From positions 62,001 to 126,000 of the forward strand of contig NZ_PDWT01000003.1 in the NCBI RefSeq assembly GCF_010093345.1: a stretch of DNA of 64,000 nt, given 5' to 3'. The position numbers and the translations under genes are program-made. Shown here in pieces: positions 40,704-50,589 of this stretch. Within the stretch, counting starts at the first letter, position 1; the number at the start of each line of letters is the position of its first letter. This stretch comes from Pseudoxanthomonas yeongjuensis. GTDB lineage: Bacteria > Pseudomonadota > Gammaproteobacteria > Xanthomonadales > Xanthomonadaceae. Under the pieces are notes generated by a model that worked only from the letters and a program-made list of their open reading frames with translations, ran no database searches and was not told the origin of the DNA.

Positions 40704-42056
40704 TCAGAAACTGTATTTGACGTGGGTGTGCAGACGGTTCAAGTCGCCTTCCTGGCCGTTGTCCAGCCTGCGTTCCGCATGGCTCAGTTCGGCACCCAGA
40801 TCCAGCTTCGGGAACGGCGAATAGATCAGGTTCACGCGCCACGACTGCGAACGCTCGGTCAACAAGTTGCCGGTCAAGGCCATGTCGTTATCCAGCCAGG
40901 CCGCCGAATAGACCACGTTGCCACGCAACTTCGGGCTGAAACTGTGGCGCCAGGCGGCAAACCCGCCGTAGCCATCCAGCGCCTGCAGACGCCCGTCCTC
41001 ACCCAGCACCGTATCGCTGCCCAATGCGAAGCCGAGATAGCGGCCGATGCCACTGCCGCCACTGACCATGTAACGCAGATCATCATTGCTGCCGAAGTTG
41101 TAACGCCCGGACACACTGAGCGAACCGCCGGTTTCCGAACGATCGTCGTACTTGAACTGGCGCAGCAGGCCACCCACGGTGAAGTGACCCCAGTCGCCGC
41201 GCTTGATCCAGCGTGCGGTCAGGTCGGGAACCGTGTCATCGCCGCTGTTGATGCGCGCACCGGCGCCCAGATACGGAGTGATGGTGGTTTGCGGATTCTC
41301 GAGCGAGAACGACCAGGGGCCGCGGGTGTAACGCAACTGCGCCTGGCGCGAGAACACCGTGCCTTCGGACGGACCGGTGAAATCAACCGTGTCCGGCAGC
41401 GCGGCCACATCCTGGAAGTTGGACCAGGTCTGGCCGGCCAGCCAGCCGTTCCAGCTGACGTAGGCCTGGCGCAAGGTCACCGCGTAGGTATTGGTGATCA
41501 CCTCGTTGCCGGCGAACGCATTGCTGCCGCCGCCGTACATATCCGCCTCGATGTAGGCCTTCAGCTTGTCGCCGCCCTCGGTGGTGGTATCGACGCCGAA
41601 CCAGAAACGCGAGAACTGGGCGTGCATGTCGTTGTAACTGGCGCTGCGGCCATTGCCATCGGCAGCCACCGGGGTGGCGCCGGGGAAATAGAACAACCGA
41701 CCGGCGGAACCGTCGGCAATGGCACCGTCGCTGGTCCGGGTGTACATCGCATCGAGCTTGATGAAACCACCGAAGGAAAACCGGGTGCCTGGATTGGCGG
41801 CCGGCATGATCGTGGTCTTTTGCATCGAACCGGCCACCGGCGCCTCGGCCATGGCCGGCGTGGCGACCACCCGCTGCTCGCGTTCCTGGTACTGCTGCAG
41901 CATCGCGCGCATCTGGCCGACTTCCTGCTCCAGTTCCGCCATGCGCGCCTGCAGCACTTCATTGCTCACCGCCTGTGCCAGCACCGTCGCCGGCATCACT
42001 GCCGCTGCCAGCATTGCCGTCGCCACGCCTGCTCTCAAATATCTCTTGAAAACCAT
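40704..42056 (-). CDS. DcaP-like outer membrane porin
   Basis: A 450-residue protein with a signal peptide (~1-27, cleavage after 'VLAQA'), an N-terminal coiled coil (~30-65, 'NEVLQARMAELEQEVGQMRAMLQQYQER' region) and a beta-barrel ending in Phe ('HVKYSF'). The coiled coil followed by 'FSFGGFIKLDAMYTR' is typical of DcaP trimeric porins, which take up dicarboxylic and aromatic acids. It is the last gene of the meta-cleavage operon, ~100 bp after dmpH, consistent with uptake of the substrate across the outer membrane. Confidence 0.88.
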   Translation of the reverse strand: MVFKRYLRAGVATAMLAAAVMPATVLAQAVSNEVLQARMAELEQEVGQMRAMLQQYQEREQRVVATPAMAEAPVAGSMQKTTIMPAANPGTRFSFGGFIKLDAMYTRTSDGAIADGSAGRLFYFPGATPVAADGNGRSASYNDMHAQFSRFWFGVDTTTEGGDKLKAYIEADMYGGGSNAFAGNEVITNTYAVTLRQAYVSWNGWLAGQTWSNFQDVAALPDTVDFTGPSEGTVFSRQAQLRYTRGPWSFSLENPQTTITPYLGAGARINSGDDTVPDLTARWIKRGDWGHFTVGGLLRQFKYDDRSETGGSLSVSGRYNFGSNDDLRYMVSGGSGIGRYLGFALGSDTVLGEDGRLQALDGYGGFAAWRHSFSPKLRGNVVYSAAWLDNDMALTGNLLTERSQSWRVNLIYSPFPKLDLGAELSHAERRLDNGQEGDLNRLHTHVKYSF

Positions 42057-42157
42057 TTTGTCCCTCCCAGGGCATAGAAAACCGTTCCGGCACTTCCTGC
42101 GAAGGGCCGGTCAATAAGAAAAAACCGGATCAAACGATCCCGATCAAACGATGCCGG

Positions 42158-42946
42158 TCAGACGAACCGCATCGACACCGTGCCGATACCGTCGGCGCGC
42201 ACCTGTACGTTGTCGCCCGCGGCTACCGGAATAGCGGCGGTAATCGCCCCGGAGAGCACCACGCTGCCTGCCGGCAATGTCTGCCCGCGAGCGGCCAGCA
42301 TGTTCACCAGCATGGCCACGGCCTGGGCGGGATTGCCGAGCACGGCAGCGCCCGCACCTACTTCCACCACCTGGCCGTTGCGCTCCAGCACCACGCCCAG
42401 CGTTTCCAGATCCAGCCCGGCCACGGCAGTGGCGCGCGAGCCCAGCACGTAGCGGGAGGCGGAAGTGTTGTCGGCGATCACGCTGGGCAGGTCGAAGCGG
42501 AAATTTTCGTAGCGCGAGTCGATCAACTCGATCGCCGCCAGCACGAAGTCGGTCGCCGCCAGCACCTTGGCTGCGTCGCAATCCGGCCCGGACAGCGGCT
42601 CGCGCATCACGAAGGCGATTTCCGCCTCCACCTTGGGATGGATCAGGTGCTTGACCTCGACCACCCCCCCATCGGGCACCGCATTGTCTTCGGCGAGGAA
42701 GCCGTAGATCGGCGTATCCACGCCCATCTGCTGCATCTTGGCGTGCGAAGTCAGACCCATCTTCATGCCCACGATGCGCAAACCCTGCGCTTGCTTCAGT
42801 TCACGCAGACGCTCCTGGATGCGATAGGCGTCGGCCACATTCATTTGTGGGTGGTCATCGGTGATTCTAGGGACCTCGCGTACTTCCTGCTCGGCCGCGT
42901 ACAGCAGCTGCGCGCACTGCTCCACGACATTCTGTTCCAGCGTCAT
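42158..42946 (-). CDS. dmpH: 4-oxalocrotonate decarboxylase
   Basis: A 262-residue FAH-fold enzyme. I distinguish it from the paralogue at 45009 by DmpH-specific blocks: '[27 protein letters not shown]', '[13 protein letters not shown]', '[21 protein letters not shown]'. It decarboxylates (3E)-2-oxohex-3-enedioate to 2-hydroxypenta-2,4-dienoate with Mg2+. In Pseudomonas the DmpE-DmpH pair forms a complex. The start overlaps the dmpG stop (ATGA). Confidence 0.93.
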   Translation of the reverse strand: MTLEQNVVEQCAQLLYAAEQEVREVPRITDDHPQMNVADAYRIQERLRELKQAQGLRIVGMKMGLTSHAKMQQMGVDTPIYGFLAEDNAVPDGGVVEVKHLIHPKVEAEIAFVMREPLSGPDCDAAKVLAATDFVLAAIELIDSRYENFRFDLPSVIADNTSASRYVLGSRATAVAGLDLETLGVVLERNGQVVEVGAGAAVLGNPAQAVAMLVNMLAARGQTLPAGSVVLSGAITAAIPVAAGDNVQVRADGIGTVSMRFV

Positions 42947-43989
42947 GCGGTTGCCTCTTCGTTATTGGCCGCGGCATCACGCTGCCGCAGCATGTCCAAT
43001 GCCACATCCACGATCATGTCTTCCTGGCCGCCGACCATGCGGCGCTTGCCCAGCTCGACCAGGATGTCGACGGTGTTGATACCGAAGCGCTTCGAAGCGG
43101 CCTCGGCATGCCGCAGGAAGCTGGAATAGACCCCGGCATAACCCAGCGCCAGGGTTTCGCGATCGACCCGCACCGGGCGATCCTGCAGCGGACGCACGAT
43201 GTCGTCGGCGGCATCCATCAACGTGTACAGATCGCAGCCATGGTTCCAGCCCAGGCGCGTGGCGGCGGCAATGAATACCTCCAGCGGTGCGTTACCGGCA
43301 CCGGCGCCCATGCCAGCCAGACTGGCATCGATGCGGATCGCGCCTTCTTCGACAGCGACAATGGAATTGGCCACACCCAGCGACAGGTTGTGGTGCGCGT
43401 GGATACCGATCTGGGTATCGGCATTGAGCGCGTCGCGCAGCGCGCGCACGCGTTCACGCACATCGATCATGCCCAGTGCGCCGCCCGAGTCCACCACGTA
43501 CACGCACGAAGCGCCGTAGCTTTCCATCAGCCTGGCCTGCTCGGCCAGCGCTGCGGGCGCAATCATGTGGCTCATCATCAGGAAGCCCACCGCATCCATG
43601 CCCAGGGCGTTGGCCGCCTCCAGGTGCTGGCGGGAAATATCGGCCTCGGTGCAATGCGTCGCCACGCGCACGATGCGCGCGCCCGCCTGATAGGCATCCT
43701 TCAGGTCGTGCACGGTGCCGATACCGGGCAGCAGCAGCGTGGCGATCTTCGCATGCTCGACCGATTCGGCCGCCGCCGCGATCCATTCCAGGTCGCTGTG
43801 CGCGCCGAAACCATAGTTGAACGACGAGCCCTTCAAGCCGTCGCCGTGGGCAACTTCGATCGAGTCGACGTTTGCGGCGTCCAGCGCCGAGGCGATGACC
43901 CGCACCTGTTCGAGACTGTACTGATGGCGGATCGCGTGCGAACCATCGCGCAGGGTCACGTCGGAAATATAGAGTTTCTTGTCTGTCAT
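42943..43989 (-). CDS. dmpG: 4-hydroxy-2-oxovalerate aldolase
   Basis: A 348-residue DRE-TIM metallolyase: '[16 protein letters not shown]' (Arg-Asp), '[11 protein letters not shown]', '[13 protein letters not shown]' (metal His pair) and '[14 protein letters not shown]'. It splits 4-hydroxy-2-oxovalerate to pyruvate and acetaldehyde. It forms a channelling complex with the acetaldehyde dehydrogenase encoded 10 bp upstream. Length and motifs are standard. Confidence 0.96.
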   Translation of the reverse strand: MTDKKLYISDVTLRDGSHAIRHQYSLEQVRVIASALDAANVDSIEVAHGDGLKGSSFNYGFGAHSDLEWIAAAAESVEHAKIATLLLPGIGTVHDLKDAYQAGARIVRVATHCTEADISRQHLEAANALGMDAVGFLMMSHMIAPAALAEQARLMESYGASCVYVVDSGGALGMIDVRERVRALRDALNADTQIGIHAHHNLSLGVANSIVAVEEGAIRIDASLAGMGAGAGNAPLEVFIAAATRLGWNHGCDLYTLMDAADDIVRPLQDRPVRVDRETLALGYAGVYSSFLRHAEAASKRFGINTVDILVELGKRRMVGGQEDMIVDVALDMLRQRDAAANNEEATA

Positions 43990-43999
43990 GGCCGGTTCC

Positions 44000-44938
44000 T
44001 CAGGCGGGCTGGCGCGTGGCCAGCAGGGCTTCGGCGATGCGCTCGCCGGTGGCCAATGCCGCCGAAGTCATGATGTCCAGGTTGCCTGCATACGCAGGCA
44101 GGTAATGCGCCGCGCCTTCCACCTCCAGGAAGATCGAAGTCTTCAGACCGGTGACCGGGCCCACGCCCGGCACATGGGTCGGCTGTTCGATGCGCTCGAA
44201 CTGCACCTGCTGCTTGAGCCGATAGCCGGGAACGTAGGCCGCGACCTTGGCCACCATCGCTTCCACTGCGGCCCGGATCTTGTCGGTATCGGCAAAATCG
44301 GACAATACGTAAACCGTGTCGCGCATCAACGGCGGCGGCTCGGCCGGATTCATCACGATGATGGCCTTGCCCACCCTGGCACCGCCGACGCTTTCGATCG
44401 CGCGCGCGGTGGTCTCGGTGAATTCGTCGATGTTGGCGCGCGTGCCGGGGCCGGCCGAACGGCTGGAGATCGAAGCCACGATTTCGGCATATCGCACCTT
44501 GGCCACCGAGGCCACCGCCGCCACCATCGGAATGGTGGCCTGGCCGCCACAGGTCACCATGTTGACGTTCAGCGCCTCCAGGTTGGCTTCCAGGTTGACC
44601 GTCGGCACGCAGTACGGACCGATCGCCGCCGGGGTCAGATCGATCATCCTGATGCCGGGCCTGGCCTTGCGCAACAACGCATCGTTGTGCACATGCGCCG
44701 AGGCGGACGTGGCGTCGAACACGATGTCCACATCGGCAAACATCTCGGATTCGACCAGGCCCGCGACACCGGTGGCGCAGATGGGCACGCCCATCTTCAA
44801 CGCGCGCGCCAGACCATCGGACGCGGGATCGATACCGACCAGGCCCGCCATGCTCAGGTGCTTGCCATGGCGCAGGATCTTGATCATCAGGTCGGTGCCG
44901 ATATTGCCCGGCCCGACGATGACGGCTTTCAGGGACAT
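44000..44938 (-). CDS. dmpF: Acylating acetaldehyde dehydrogenase
   Basis: ATG 44938 ('[20 protein letters not shown]') gives 312 residues, the length of DmpF; the longer frame starts inside the upstream spacer. Rossmann 'GPGNIGTDL', catalytic Cys in '[10 protein letters not shown]', '[14 protein letters not shown]'. It converts acetaldehyde, NAD+ and CoA to acetyl-CoA, using acetaldehyde channelled from DmpG. The 70-bp spacer to dmpE contains three imperfect ~15-bp TTGCTGGATTGGATG-like direct repeats (~44952-44996). Confidence 0.96.
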   Translation of the reverse strand: MSLKAVIVGPGNIGTDLMIKILRHGKHLSMAGLVGIDPASDGLARALKMGVPICATGVAGLVESEMFADVDIVFDATSASAHVHNDALLRKARPGIRMIDLTPAAIGPYCVPTVNLEANLEALNVNMVTCGGQATIPMVAAVASVAKVRYAEIVASISSRSAGPGTRANIDEFTETTARAIESVGGARVGKAIIVMNPAEPPPLMRDTVYVLSDFADTDKIRAAVEAMVAKVAAYVPGYRLKQQVQFERIEQPTHVPGVGPVTGLKTSIFLEVEGAAHYLPAYAGNLDIMTSAALATGERIAEALLATRQPA

Positions 44939-45008
44939 TGACAGCTCCTTGTTGCTGGATTGGATGATGCTGAATTGGATGTTGCTGGATCGGATAAGGT
45001 GGACAGGT

Positions 45009-45812
45009 TCATACGAAGTGCACTTCCGCACTGCCCAACGCGCCCATGCGTACGCGCATGCGGTCGCCGGCAGCGACCGGAATCAATGGCACCAGCGCAC
45101 CCGAAAGGATCACTTCGCCGGCCTTGAGCGAGGTGCCGAGGCGGCCCAGGGTATTGGCCAGCCAGACCACGCAATTGACCGGCGAACCGAGCGCGGCGGC
45201 ACCGGCGCCGGTGGCCACCAGCTCGCCGTTTTTCTCGACCACCATGCCCAGCGTGCCCAGGTCCAGGCCTTTGGGCGAAACCCGATCGCCGCCGAGCACA
45301 TAGGCTGCGGCCGAGGCGTTGTCGGCCACGGTGTCGGCGATGCCGATCTTCCAGTCGCGGATGCGCGAATCGACGATCTCGAAGCACACCGACACCGACT
45401 CGGTCGCCGCCAGCACGTCGTGGTGGGTGATGCCCGGCCCGCACAGGTCATGCTTGAGGTGGAAAGCGATCTCGCCCTCGGCGCGTGGCGCGATCAGGCC
45501 GGCTACCGATAACGAGGCGCCATTGGCGACTTCCATGCGATCGGTCAGGAAACCGAAATCCGGCTGGTCGACCTTCAGCATGTTCTGCACCGCCACGCTG
45601 GTGGCGCCCACCTTCTTGCCCACCACGCGCTCGCCCTCGGCCAACCGGCGGCGCAAAAAATCATTGGAAATCGCGTAGGCATCCGCCAGGGTGATGCCGG
45701 GAACGCGTTCGCTCAGCGGCGGCAGCGGCTGGCCGCTGCGCAAGGCGACATGCAGTTCGGCGGCATGGCGCTGCACCTCTTCCAGCGCCATCGACACGAC
45801 CGTTGCCGTCAT
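45009..45812 (-). CDS. dmpE: 2-oxopent-4-enoate (2-hydroxypentadienoate) hydratase
   Basis: A 267-residue FAH-fold enzyme recognised as DmpE by '[28 protein letters not shown]', '[18 protein letters not shown]', '[13 protein letters not shown]' and '[20 protein letters not shown]'. It hydrates 2-hydroxypenta-2,4-dienoate to 4-hydroxy-2-oxovalerate. It overlaps the tautomerase stop by 4 bp. About a quarter to a third identity with the dmpH paralogue is obvious by eye but they are clearly different subfamilies. Confidence 0.94.
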   Translation of the reverse strand: MTATVVSMALEEVQRHAAELHVALRSGQPLPPLSERVPGITLADAYAISNDFLRRRLAEGERVVGKKVGATSVAVQNMLKVDQPDFGFLTDRMEVANGASLSVAGLIAPRAEGEIAFHLKHDLCGPGITHHDVLAATESVSVCFEIVDSRIRDWKIGIADTVADNASAAAYVLGGDRVSPKGLDLGTLGMVVEKNGELVATGAGAAALGSPVNCVVWLANTLGRLGTSLKAGEVILSGALVPLIPVAAGDRMRVRMGALGSAEVHFV

Positions 45813-46012
45813 CGTGCGGCTCCGTTGTCGTTGTCGCTCTTCAGCACATCGCCAACGGCGAAGCGTTGCGGCGGCAGTTCGGTGACCATCACCCGGATGC
45901 TGCTCATCGGCGCATCCAGTGTGGCGCTGGCCACGCGGGCTACTTCCCTGATGAAATCCCGCACGCGCTGTTCGTCGCGTCCTTCGACCAGCGTTACATT
46001 GATGATGGGCAT
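45809..46012 (-). CDS. 4-oxalocrotonate tautomerase family enzyme
   Basis: A 67-residue tautomerase with N-terminal Pro exposed after Met removal ('MPIINVTLVEGRDEQRVRDFI'), the catalytic base, and the conserved Arg in 'GRDEQRVRDFIREV' region. It isomerises 2-hydroxymuconate to 2-oxo-3-hexenedioate, feeding DmpH. Coupled to dmpE by ATGA. The C-terminal tail is longer than in the shortest 4-OT enzymes. Confidence 0.9.
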   Translation of the reverse strand: MPIINVTLVEGRDEQRVRDFIREVARVASATLDAPMSSIRVMVTELPPQRFAVGDVLKSDNDNGAAR

Positions 46013-46034
46013 TCCAGCTTCCTCTGTAGTTGAA

Positions 46035-47297
46035 TCAGGTGAGCTCCGCGCCCTTGGTTTCAGGCAGGAACAGCAGCACGATCAGGCCGGCCAGGGCGAA
46101 GAACCCGGAAGTGGCCAACAAGCCACTGCCGACGCCATAGCCGTTGGCCAGGAAACCGATCAGTGCCGGGGCAATGGCCGCGATCGCACGGCCGCCGTTG
46201 TAGACGAAACCCTGCGCGGTGGCGCGCACCGAAGTCGGGAACATCTCGGCGAAGGTCGGGGCAAAGCCGCTGTAGAAACCGGTACCGAAATAGGCCACGA
46301 CGATGCCGAACCCCATCAGCAGCAGCGGCGACTGGATCATCACGAACAGCGGCACCGACAGAGCCGAACCGGCGAAGAAAATCAGGAAGGCGGACTTGCG
46401 GCCCAGACGGTCGGCGATGTAGCCGAAGGTGATGAAACCCAATGCCGCGCCGACCTGCATGATCACGATCCAGATGGTCGACTTGACCAGATCCAGGCCC
46501 GGGCCGCCTTCCGCCACCGGCGTGGCCAGATAGGTCGGAATCCAGGTGAACAGACCCCAGTAACCGCACATCGCCGCCGTGGTGAAGGCCAGGCCGATGG
46601 TGGTGTTGCGTCCGTGCGAGATGAACAGCGTGCGCAGGGTTTCGATGAAGCCGAGTCGCGCCTTCTGGTTGACCCAGATCGCGGGCTCTTTGACATGGCG
46701 ACGCACGTAGAACGCCAGCAGCGCCGGCAGCAGACCTACGGCGAACACCCAGCGCCAGCCGGCGATGGGCACCACCACCGCCGCCACGATCGCCGCCGCC
46801 GCATAGCCGGCGGCGAATGCGCTCTGGACCCACGCCAGGATCTTGCCGCGGTGCTTGGCAGGCCAGGTTTCGCTGACCAGCGCCGAGCCGGCCGACCATT
46901 CGCCACCGACACCGAGCCCAACGATGATGCGGAACACCATCAACTGGCCGAGAGTGTCGGACAGGCCGCACAGTGCGGTGCCGATCGAGTAACAGATGAT
47001 GCTCAGCATCATCGACTTGGCGCGCCCGATGCGGTCGGCCAGGAAGCCGAAGATCAGGCCGCCGAACGCGGTGGCCATCAACGTGGCCGACATCACCATG
47101 CCGGCGGTCGACTTGTCGAGGCCAAGATCGGCACTGATGTACTTGATGACCATCGCAAACAGCATCAGATCCATGATGTCCAGCATCCAGCCCAGATAGG
47201 CCGAGCGGAACGTTCCCCATTGCTGCTTGCTGGCACCCTGCCACCAGCGACCGCCTGCTGCGCCCGTCACCCTTTCAGCCTTGCCACTCTGAGCCAT
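46035..47297 (-). CDS. MFS transporter, aromatic acid:H+ symporter type
   Basis: ATG 47297 ('MAQSGKAERVTGAAGGRWW') gives 420 residues with 12 transmembrane helices; the frame runs far upstream but crosses the operators and the divergent gene. MFS signature 'GFLADRIGRAKSMM' in loop 2-3 and 'GYIADRLGRKSAFL' in loop 8-9; 'GEWSAGSALVSETWPAKHRG' is typical of the AAHS/sialic-acid-like branch. It is first in the operon that leads into the tautomerase-dmp genes, so it likely imports the aromatic or dienoic substrate. Confidence 0.93.
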   Translation of the reverse strand: MAQSGKAERVTGAAGGRWWQGASKQQWGTFRSAYLGWMLDIMDLMLFAMVIKYISADLGLDKSTAGMVMSATLMATAFGGLIFGFLADRIGRAKSMMLSIICYSIGTALCGLSDTLGQLMVFRIIVGLGVGGEWSAGSALVSETWPAKHRGKILAWVQSAFAAGYAAAAIVAAVVVPIAGWRWVFAVGLLPALLAFYVRRHVKEPAIWVNQKARLGFIETLRTLFISHGRNTTIGLAFTTAAMCGYWGLFTWIPTYLATPVAEGGPGLDLVKSTIWIVIMQVGAALGFITFGYIADRLGRKSAFLIFFAGSALSVPLFVMIQSPLLLMGFGIVVAYFGTGFYSGFAPTFAEMFPTSVRATAQGFVYNGGRAIAAIAPALIGFLANGYGVGSGLLATSGFFALAGLIVLLFLPETKGAELT

Positions 47298-47334
47298 TGC
47301 GTTCCCCTTCCGGAATATTGGCGATGTGGATATC

Positions 47335-47351
47335 GTATCGATCATCGATAC
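47335..47351. promoter_or_regulatory. Palindromic operator GTATCGAT-C-ATCGATAC
   Basis: Perfect 8+1+8 palindrome 38 bp upstream of the MFS start, in an AT-rich divergent promoter region. Probably a site for the IclR regulator encoded nearby. Confidence 0.7.
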
Positions 47352-47403
47352 TCTTGTATCACAATATACCAGTATTACTACAAATAGATCATATAAATTA
47401 ACT

Positions 47404-47424
47404 TTGTATCGATGTACGATACAA
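47404..47424. promoter_or_regulatory. Palindromic operator TTGTATCG-N5-CGATACAA
   Basis: Perfect 8+5+8 palindrome, 30 bp upstream of the cupin gene start; shares the GTATCG half site with the element at 47335. It overlaps an in-frame ATG at 47412, which argues that translation starts further downstream, at 47454. Confidence 0.72.
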
Positions 47425-47453
47425 ACATTACCCCCAACACCCGAGTCCCGCCC

Positions 47454-48146
47454 ATGCCCAACCTCACACTGCGCCTCTATGAAGACCTGCTGCCTGCCGC
47501 CTGTCCGCCGGTGTACCTGCCGGCCTGCCCCCGCAGCCTGTATGTGCGCCATGGCGAACTGACAGCAGAAGGCCCGGAAGATGGTCAGTGCGTGCGCGAG
47601 GGCGAAGCCCGGGTGGCGCAGTCGGCCGTCGCCTTGCATAACGGCCGCGGCGATACGGTGTTGTGGCGCTGGGAATTGACTGACGATGCCGCGCCGGTGA
47701 GCGATGGCCTGCCTTCGGCGCCCTTCGCGCGCAGCGAACTGAAACTGGAATCGGCCCTGGTCCTGGACGATCGCTTCGAATGGCTGATGCGCTGCGACCG
47801 GGTGGATTTCCCCAAAGGCGGCGTTGCCCTGACCCATGTCCACCAGGGGCCGGGCATCCGCATTTGCCTGCATGGCCAGATCACCATCGACACGCTCGGG
47901 CACCGCCATGACTACGCAGCCGGCGAGGCATGGTTCGAGCTGGGCCACGCGCCCGTGCTGGCCCCCACCACGGAGTCGGAAGAAACCGCCTTCGTCCGTT
48001 GCTTCCTGCTGCCACGACAATTGAAGGGCCGCAGCTCGATCCGTTATGTGCGACCGGAAGACGCCGCCGCTCAGAAGGTTCAGCAATACAAGGTTTTTGC
48101 AGAGCGATACATCGACCTGGGCCGATCCACTGGATCAGTGGGTTAA
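47454..48146 (+). CDS. Cupin domain-containing protein of unknown function
   Basis: Starting at ATG 47454 ('MPNLTLRLYEDLLP'), 230 residues. The C-terminal half has a cupin-like core: 'ALTHVHQGPGIRICLHGQITI' (two His spaced as H-x-H) and 'HRHDYAAGEAWFELG', followed by 'SEETAFVRCFLLPR'. The N-terminal half has a related strand pattern. It is divergent from the MFS-dmp operon and 43 bp upstream of the iclR gene. It could be an enzyme or sensor for the pathway substrate; I cannot assign a reaction. Confidence 0.75.
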   Translation: MPNLTLRLYEDLLPAACPPVYLPACPRSLYVRHGELTAEGPEDGQCVREGEARVAQSAVALHNGRGDTVLWRWELTDDAAPVSDGLPSAPFARSELKLESALVLDDRFEWLMRCDRVDFPKGGVALTHVHQGPGIRICLHGQITIDTLGHRHDYAAGEAWFELGHAPVLAPTTESEETAFVRCFLLPRQLKGRSSIRYVRPEDAAAQKVQQYKVFAERYIDLGRSTGSVG

Positions 48147-48189
48147 CCTTAAGCCAGACCGGCCTCCCACCCTTACCTACCAGGCATCC

Positions 48190-49047
48190 ATGCCGCGCGA
48201 AATCTCCAGCCCCCTGCCACCCGCCGCCGCCGCCGACGCCGACGCCGCGCTGGAGGGACTTGAAGAGCAATCGGATCATGGGCTCCCCACTGCGATCGTC
48301 ACCCTGAAGGTGATCGAAGCCCTGGCGGGCGCGCCGGCGGGGCTGGGGGTAACCCGCCTGGCGCAGATCCTGGGAATGCCCAAGGCACGCGTACACCGCC
48401 ACCTCAGTGCGCTGCGCGAACATGGTTACGTGGATCAGGAAAGCAGTTCCAACCATTACCGGGTGGGTTGGGAGATGTTCCTGCTGGCGCGCGCCTGCAC
48501 CAGCCGTTTCGACGTCATGGCCCTGGCCAAACCCATCCTGGAACAATTGCGTGGCGAGGTCGGCCAGACCATCGTCATTTCCACCTTCTCGGATGACGAG
48601 GTGGTGGTCATCGATCTGTTGCGCGGCACCGCGCCAGTGGAGATCAGCCTGCGTCCGGGCACCCGCTTCCATCACAACACCGTGGCGCAGGGAAAGATCG
48701 TGCTGGCCTTCGGCCCTGCCCGTCTGCGCGACAACTTCATGGCCAATGCCTTGCCGACCTGCACGCCACGCACCATCACCGATCCGGAGCGGCTGAGAAG
48801 CGAGATCGAGCTGGTCCGCCGCCGTGGCTGGGCCGACGCTCCCGAGGAGCTTTATATAGGCGTCAATGCGCTGGCCGCGCCGTTGCTGCAAGCCAATGGC
48901 GAGCTGTTCGGCACCGTGGCCATCATCGGCTCCATCCATTACCTGCCGAGCACGCCCCACCCGGAGCACGTCGAAGCCCTGTTGCGCACCTCGGCGAGTA
49001 TTTCCGCAGCGATGGGCTACGCGGCCAGCGCCAGCGAGCGACGCTAG
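48190..49047 (+). CDS. IclR family transcriptional regulator
   Basis: ATG 48190 gives 285 residues; the frame extends 48 codons upstream into the cupin gene. An N-terminal Ala/Pro-rich tail precedes the winged helix (~35-95: 'LGVTRLAQILGMPKARVHRHLSALREHGYV') and the effector domain (~110-285: 'GQTIVISTFSDDEVVVIDLL', 'LGPTRF'-like 'RPGTRFHHNTVAQGKIVLAFG'). It likely controls the divergent MFS-dmp operon and the cupin gene through the two GTATCG palindromes. Its stop shares the 4-bp CTAG with the convergent mpl stop. Confidence 0.93.
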   Translation: MPREISSPLPPAAAADADAALEGLEEQSDHGLPTAIVTLKVIEALAGAPAGLGVTRLAQILGMPKARVHRHLSALREHGYVDQESSSNHYRVGWEMFLLARACTSRFDVMALAKPILEQLRGEVGQTIVISTFSDDEVVVIDLLRGTAPVEISLRPGTRFHHNTVAQGKIVLAFGPARLRDNFMANALPTCTPRTITDPERLRSEIELVRRRGWADAPEELYIGVNALAAPLLQANGELFGTVAIIGSIHYLPSTPHPEHVEALLRTSASISAAMGYAASASERR

Positions 49048-50408
49048 CCGGAGCCCAGGGCCGCCAGGAACCGCCGCGGCGCGCCGTCGAAGCCGCCGTT
49101 GGACATGAACACCACATGGTCGCCGGGTCGCGCGATCGAACGCAGCGCCTCGATCAGCGTGTCCGCGTCGGCGACGGTGCGGGCATCGCCACGGATCGCC
49201 GACACCACCTTGCCCGCATCCCAGGCCAGTTCCGGACGATGCAGGAACACCACCGCATCGGCGCCGTCGAGCGAAGGCGCCAGCGCCTCGGCATGCGCGC
49301 CCAGGCGCATGGAATTGCTGCGCGGCTCCATCGCCACCACGATGCGTGCGGCGCCCACTTTCGCCCGCAGGCCGTGCAGCGTGGTCTGGATCGCGGTCGG
49401 GTGATGGGCGAAGTCGTCGTAGATGGTGATGCCGTGGGCTGTGCCGATGACTTCAAGTCGACGCTTGACGCTGTGGAATTCGGACAGCGATGGAATCACC
49501 ATCGCGATATCCACACCCACTGCATGCGCAGCGGCGAGCGCCGCAAGTCCGTTGAGCACGTTGTGGTTGCCCAGCATGGGCCACTGCACTTCGCCGATTT
49601 CGGTGCCGTTGTGGAGCACGGCGAAAGCGCTGCCGTCTTCGTTGACCAGGCGCGCACTCCATTCCAGCGATTGATCGAGGCCGAAGCGTTCCACCGGCGT
49701 CCAGCAACCCATCGCCAGCACTTCGGCCAGGCGCTGGTCCTCGCCATTGACGATCAGCCGGCCGCGACGCGGCACCGTGCGCACCAGGTGGTGGAACTGG
49801 CGCTGGATCGCGGCGATGTCGGGGAAGATGTCGGCGTGGTCGTATTCCAGGTTGTTGAGGATCGCCACCAGCGGCCGGTAGTGCACGAACTTGCTGCGCT
49901 TGTCGAAGAACGCGGTGTCGTATTCGTCGGCTTCCACCACGAATTCGCGGCCCTTGCCGACGCGCGCCGACACACCGAAATCCTCCGCCACGCCACCGAT
50001 CAGGAAACCCGGATCGCGGCCCGCCGCTTCCAGCAGGTAAGCGAGGATGGTGCTGGTGGTGGTCTTGCCGTGGGTACCGGCAACCGCGAGCGTGTCGCGG
50101 CCCGGCAGCACGTATTCGGCCAACCACTGCGCGCCGGAGGTGTACTTGCGGCCTGCATCGAGCACCGCTTCGACCGCGGCGTTGCCGCGCGAGAGCGCGT
50201 TGCCGATCACGATTTCATCGCAATCCGGCGAGAGATTTTCCGGCGCATACCCTTGCTGCAATGCGATGCCCAACCGTTCCAGCTGGGTCGACATCGGCGG
50301 ATACACCGCCTGGTCGCTGCCTTCGACCTCGTGCCCAAGCTCTCGCGCCAGTGCGGCCACGCCACCCATGAAAGTCCCGGCGATGCCGAGGATGTGTAGT
50401 TTGCTCAT
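49044..50408 (-). CDS. mpl: UDP-N-acetylmuramate:L-Ala-gamma-D-Glu-meso-DAP ligase
   Basis: ATG 50408 ('MSKLHILGIAGTFMGGVAAL') gives 454 residues like E. coli Mpl (457). Mur ligase motifs: 'VAGTHGKTTTSTILAYLLE' (P-loop), 'EADEYDTAFFDKRSKF', 'LNNLEYDHADIF', 'YDDFAHHPTAI' and 'EPRSNSMRLG'. It re-attaches recycled murein tripeptide to UDP-MurNAc. The presence of Mpl implies murein recycling in this organism. It is convergent with iclR. Confidence 0.97.
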   Translation of the reverse strand: MSKLHILGIAGTFMGGVAALARELGHEVEGSDQAVYPPMSTQLERLGIALQQGYAPENLSPDCDEIVIGNALSRGNAAVEAVLDAGRKYTSGAQWLAEYVLPGRDTLAVAGTHGKTTTSTILAYLLEAAGRDPGFLIGGVAEDFGVSARVGKGREFVVEADEYDTAFFDKRSKFVHYRPLVAILNNLEYDHADIFPDIAAIQRQFHHLVRTVPRRGRLIVNGEDQRLAEVLAMGCWTPVERFGLDQSLEWSARLVNEDGSAFAVLHNGTEIGEVQWPMLGNHNVLNGLAALAAAHAVGVDIAMVIPSLSEFHSVKRRLEVIGTAHGITIYDDFAHHPTAIQTTLHGLRAKVGAARIVVAMEPRSNSMRLGAHAEALAPSLDGADAVVFLHRPELAWDAGKVVSAIRGDARTVADADTLIEALRSIARPGDHVVFMSNGGFDGAPRRFLAALGSG

Positions 50409-50589
50409 GCGGCGATTGTGACCGATTTGGCCCTCTCCCAATAATTTCCCGGCCAGTAGCAGACGCCGTGATAGGGTCGGCTCGCGGTCCCGGGGGGCAT
50501 TGACAGGACGACAAAGCTTTCCGCCCGTCGACGCGCAACCGGCCAGCATCGACCGTTCCAGCCAACCTTAACCATCAGGAGTTCTTCGA

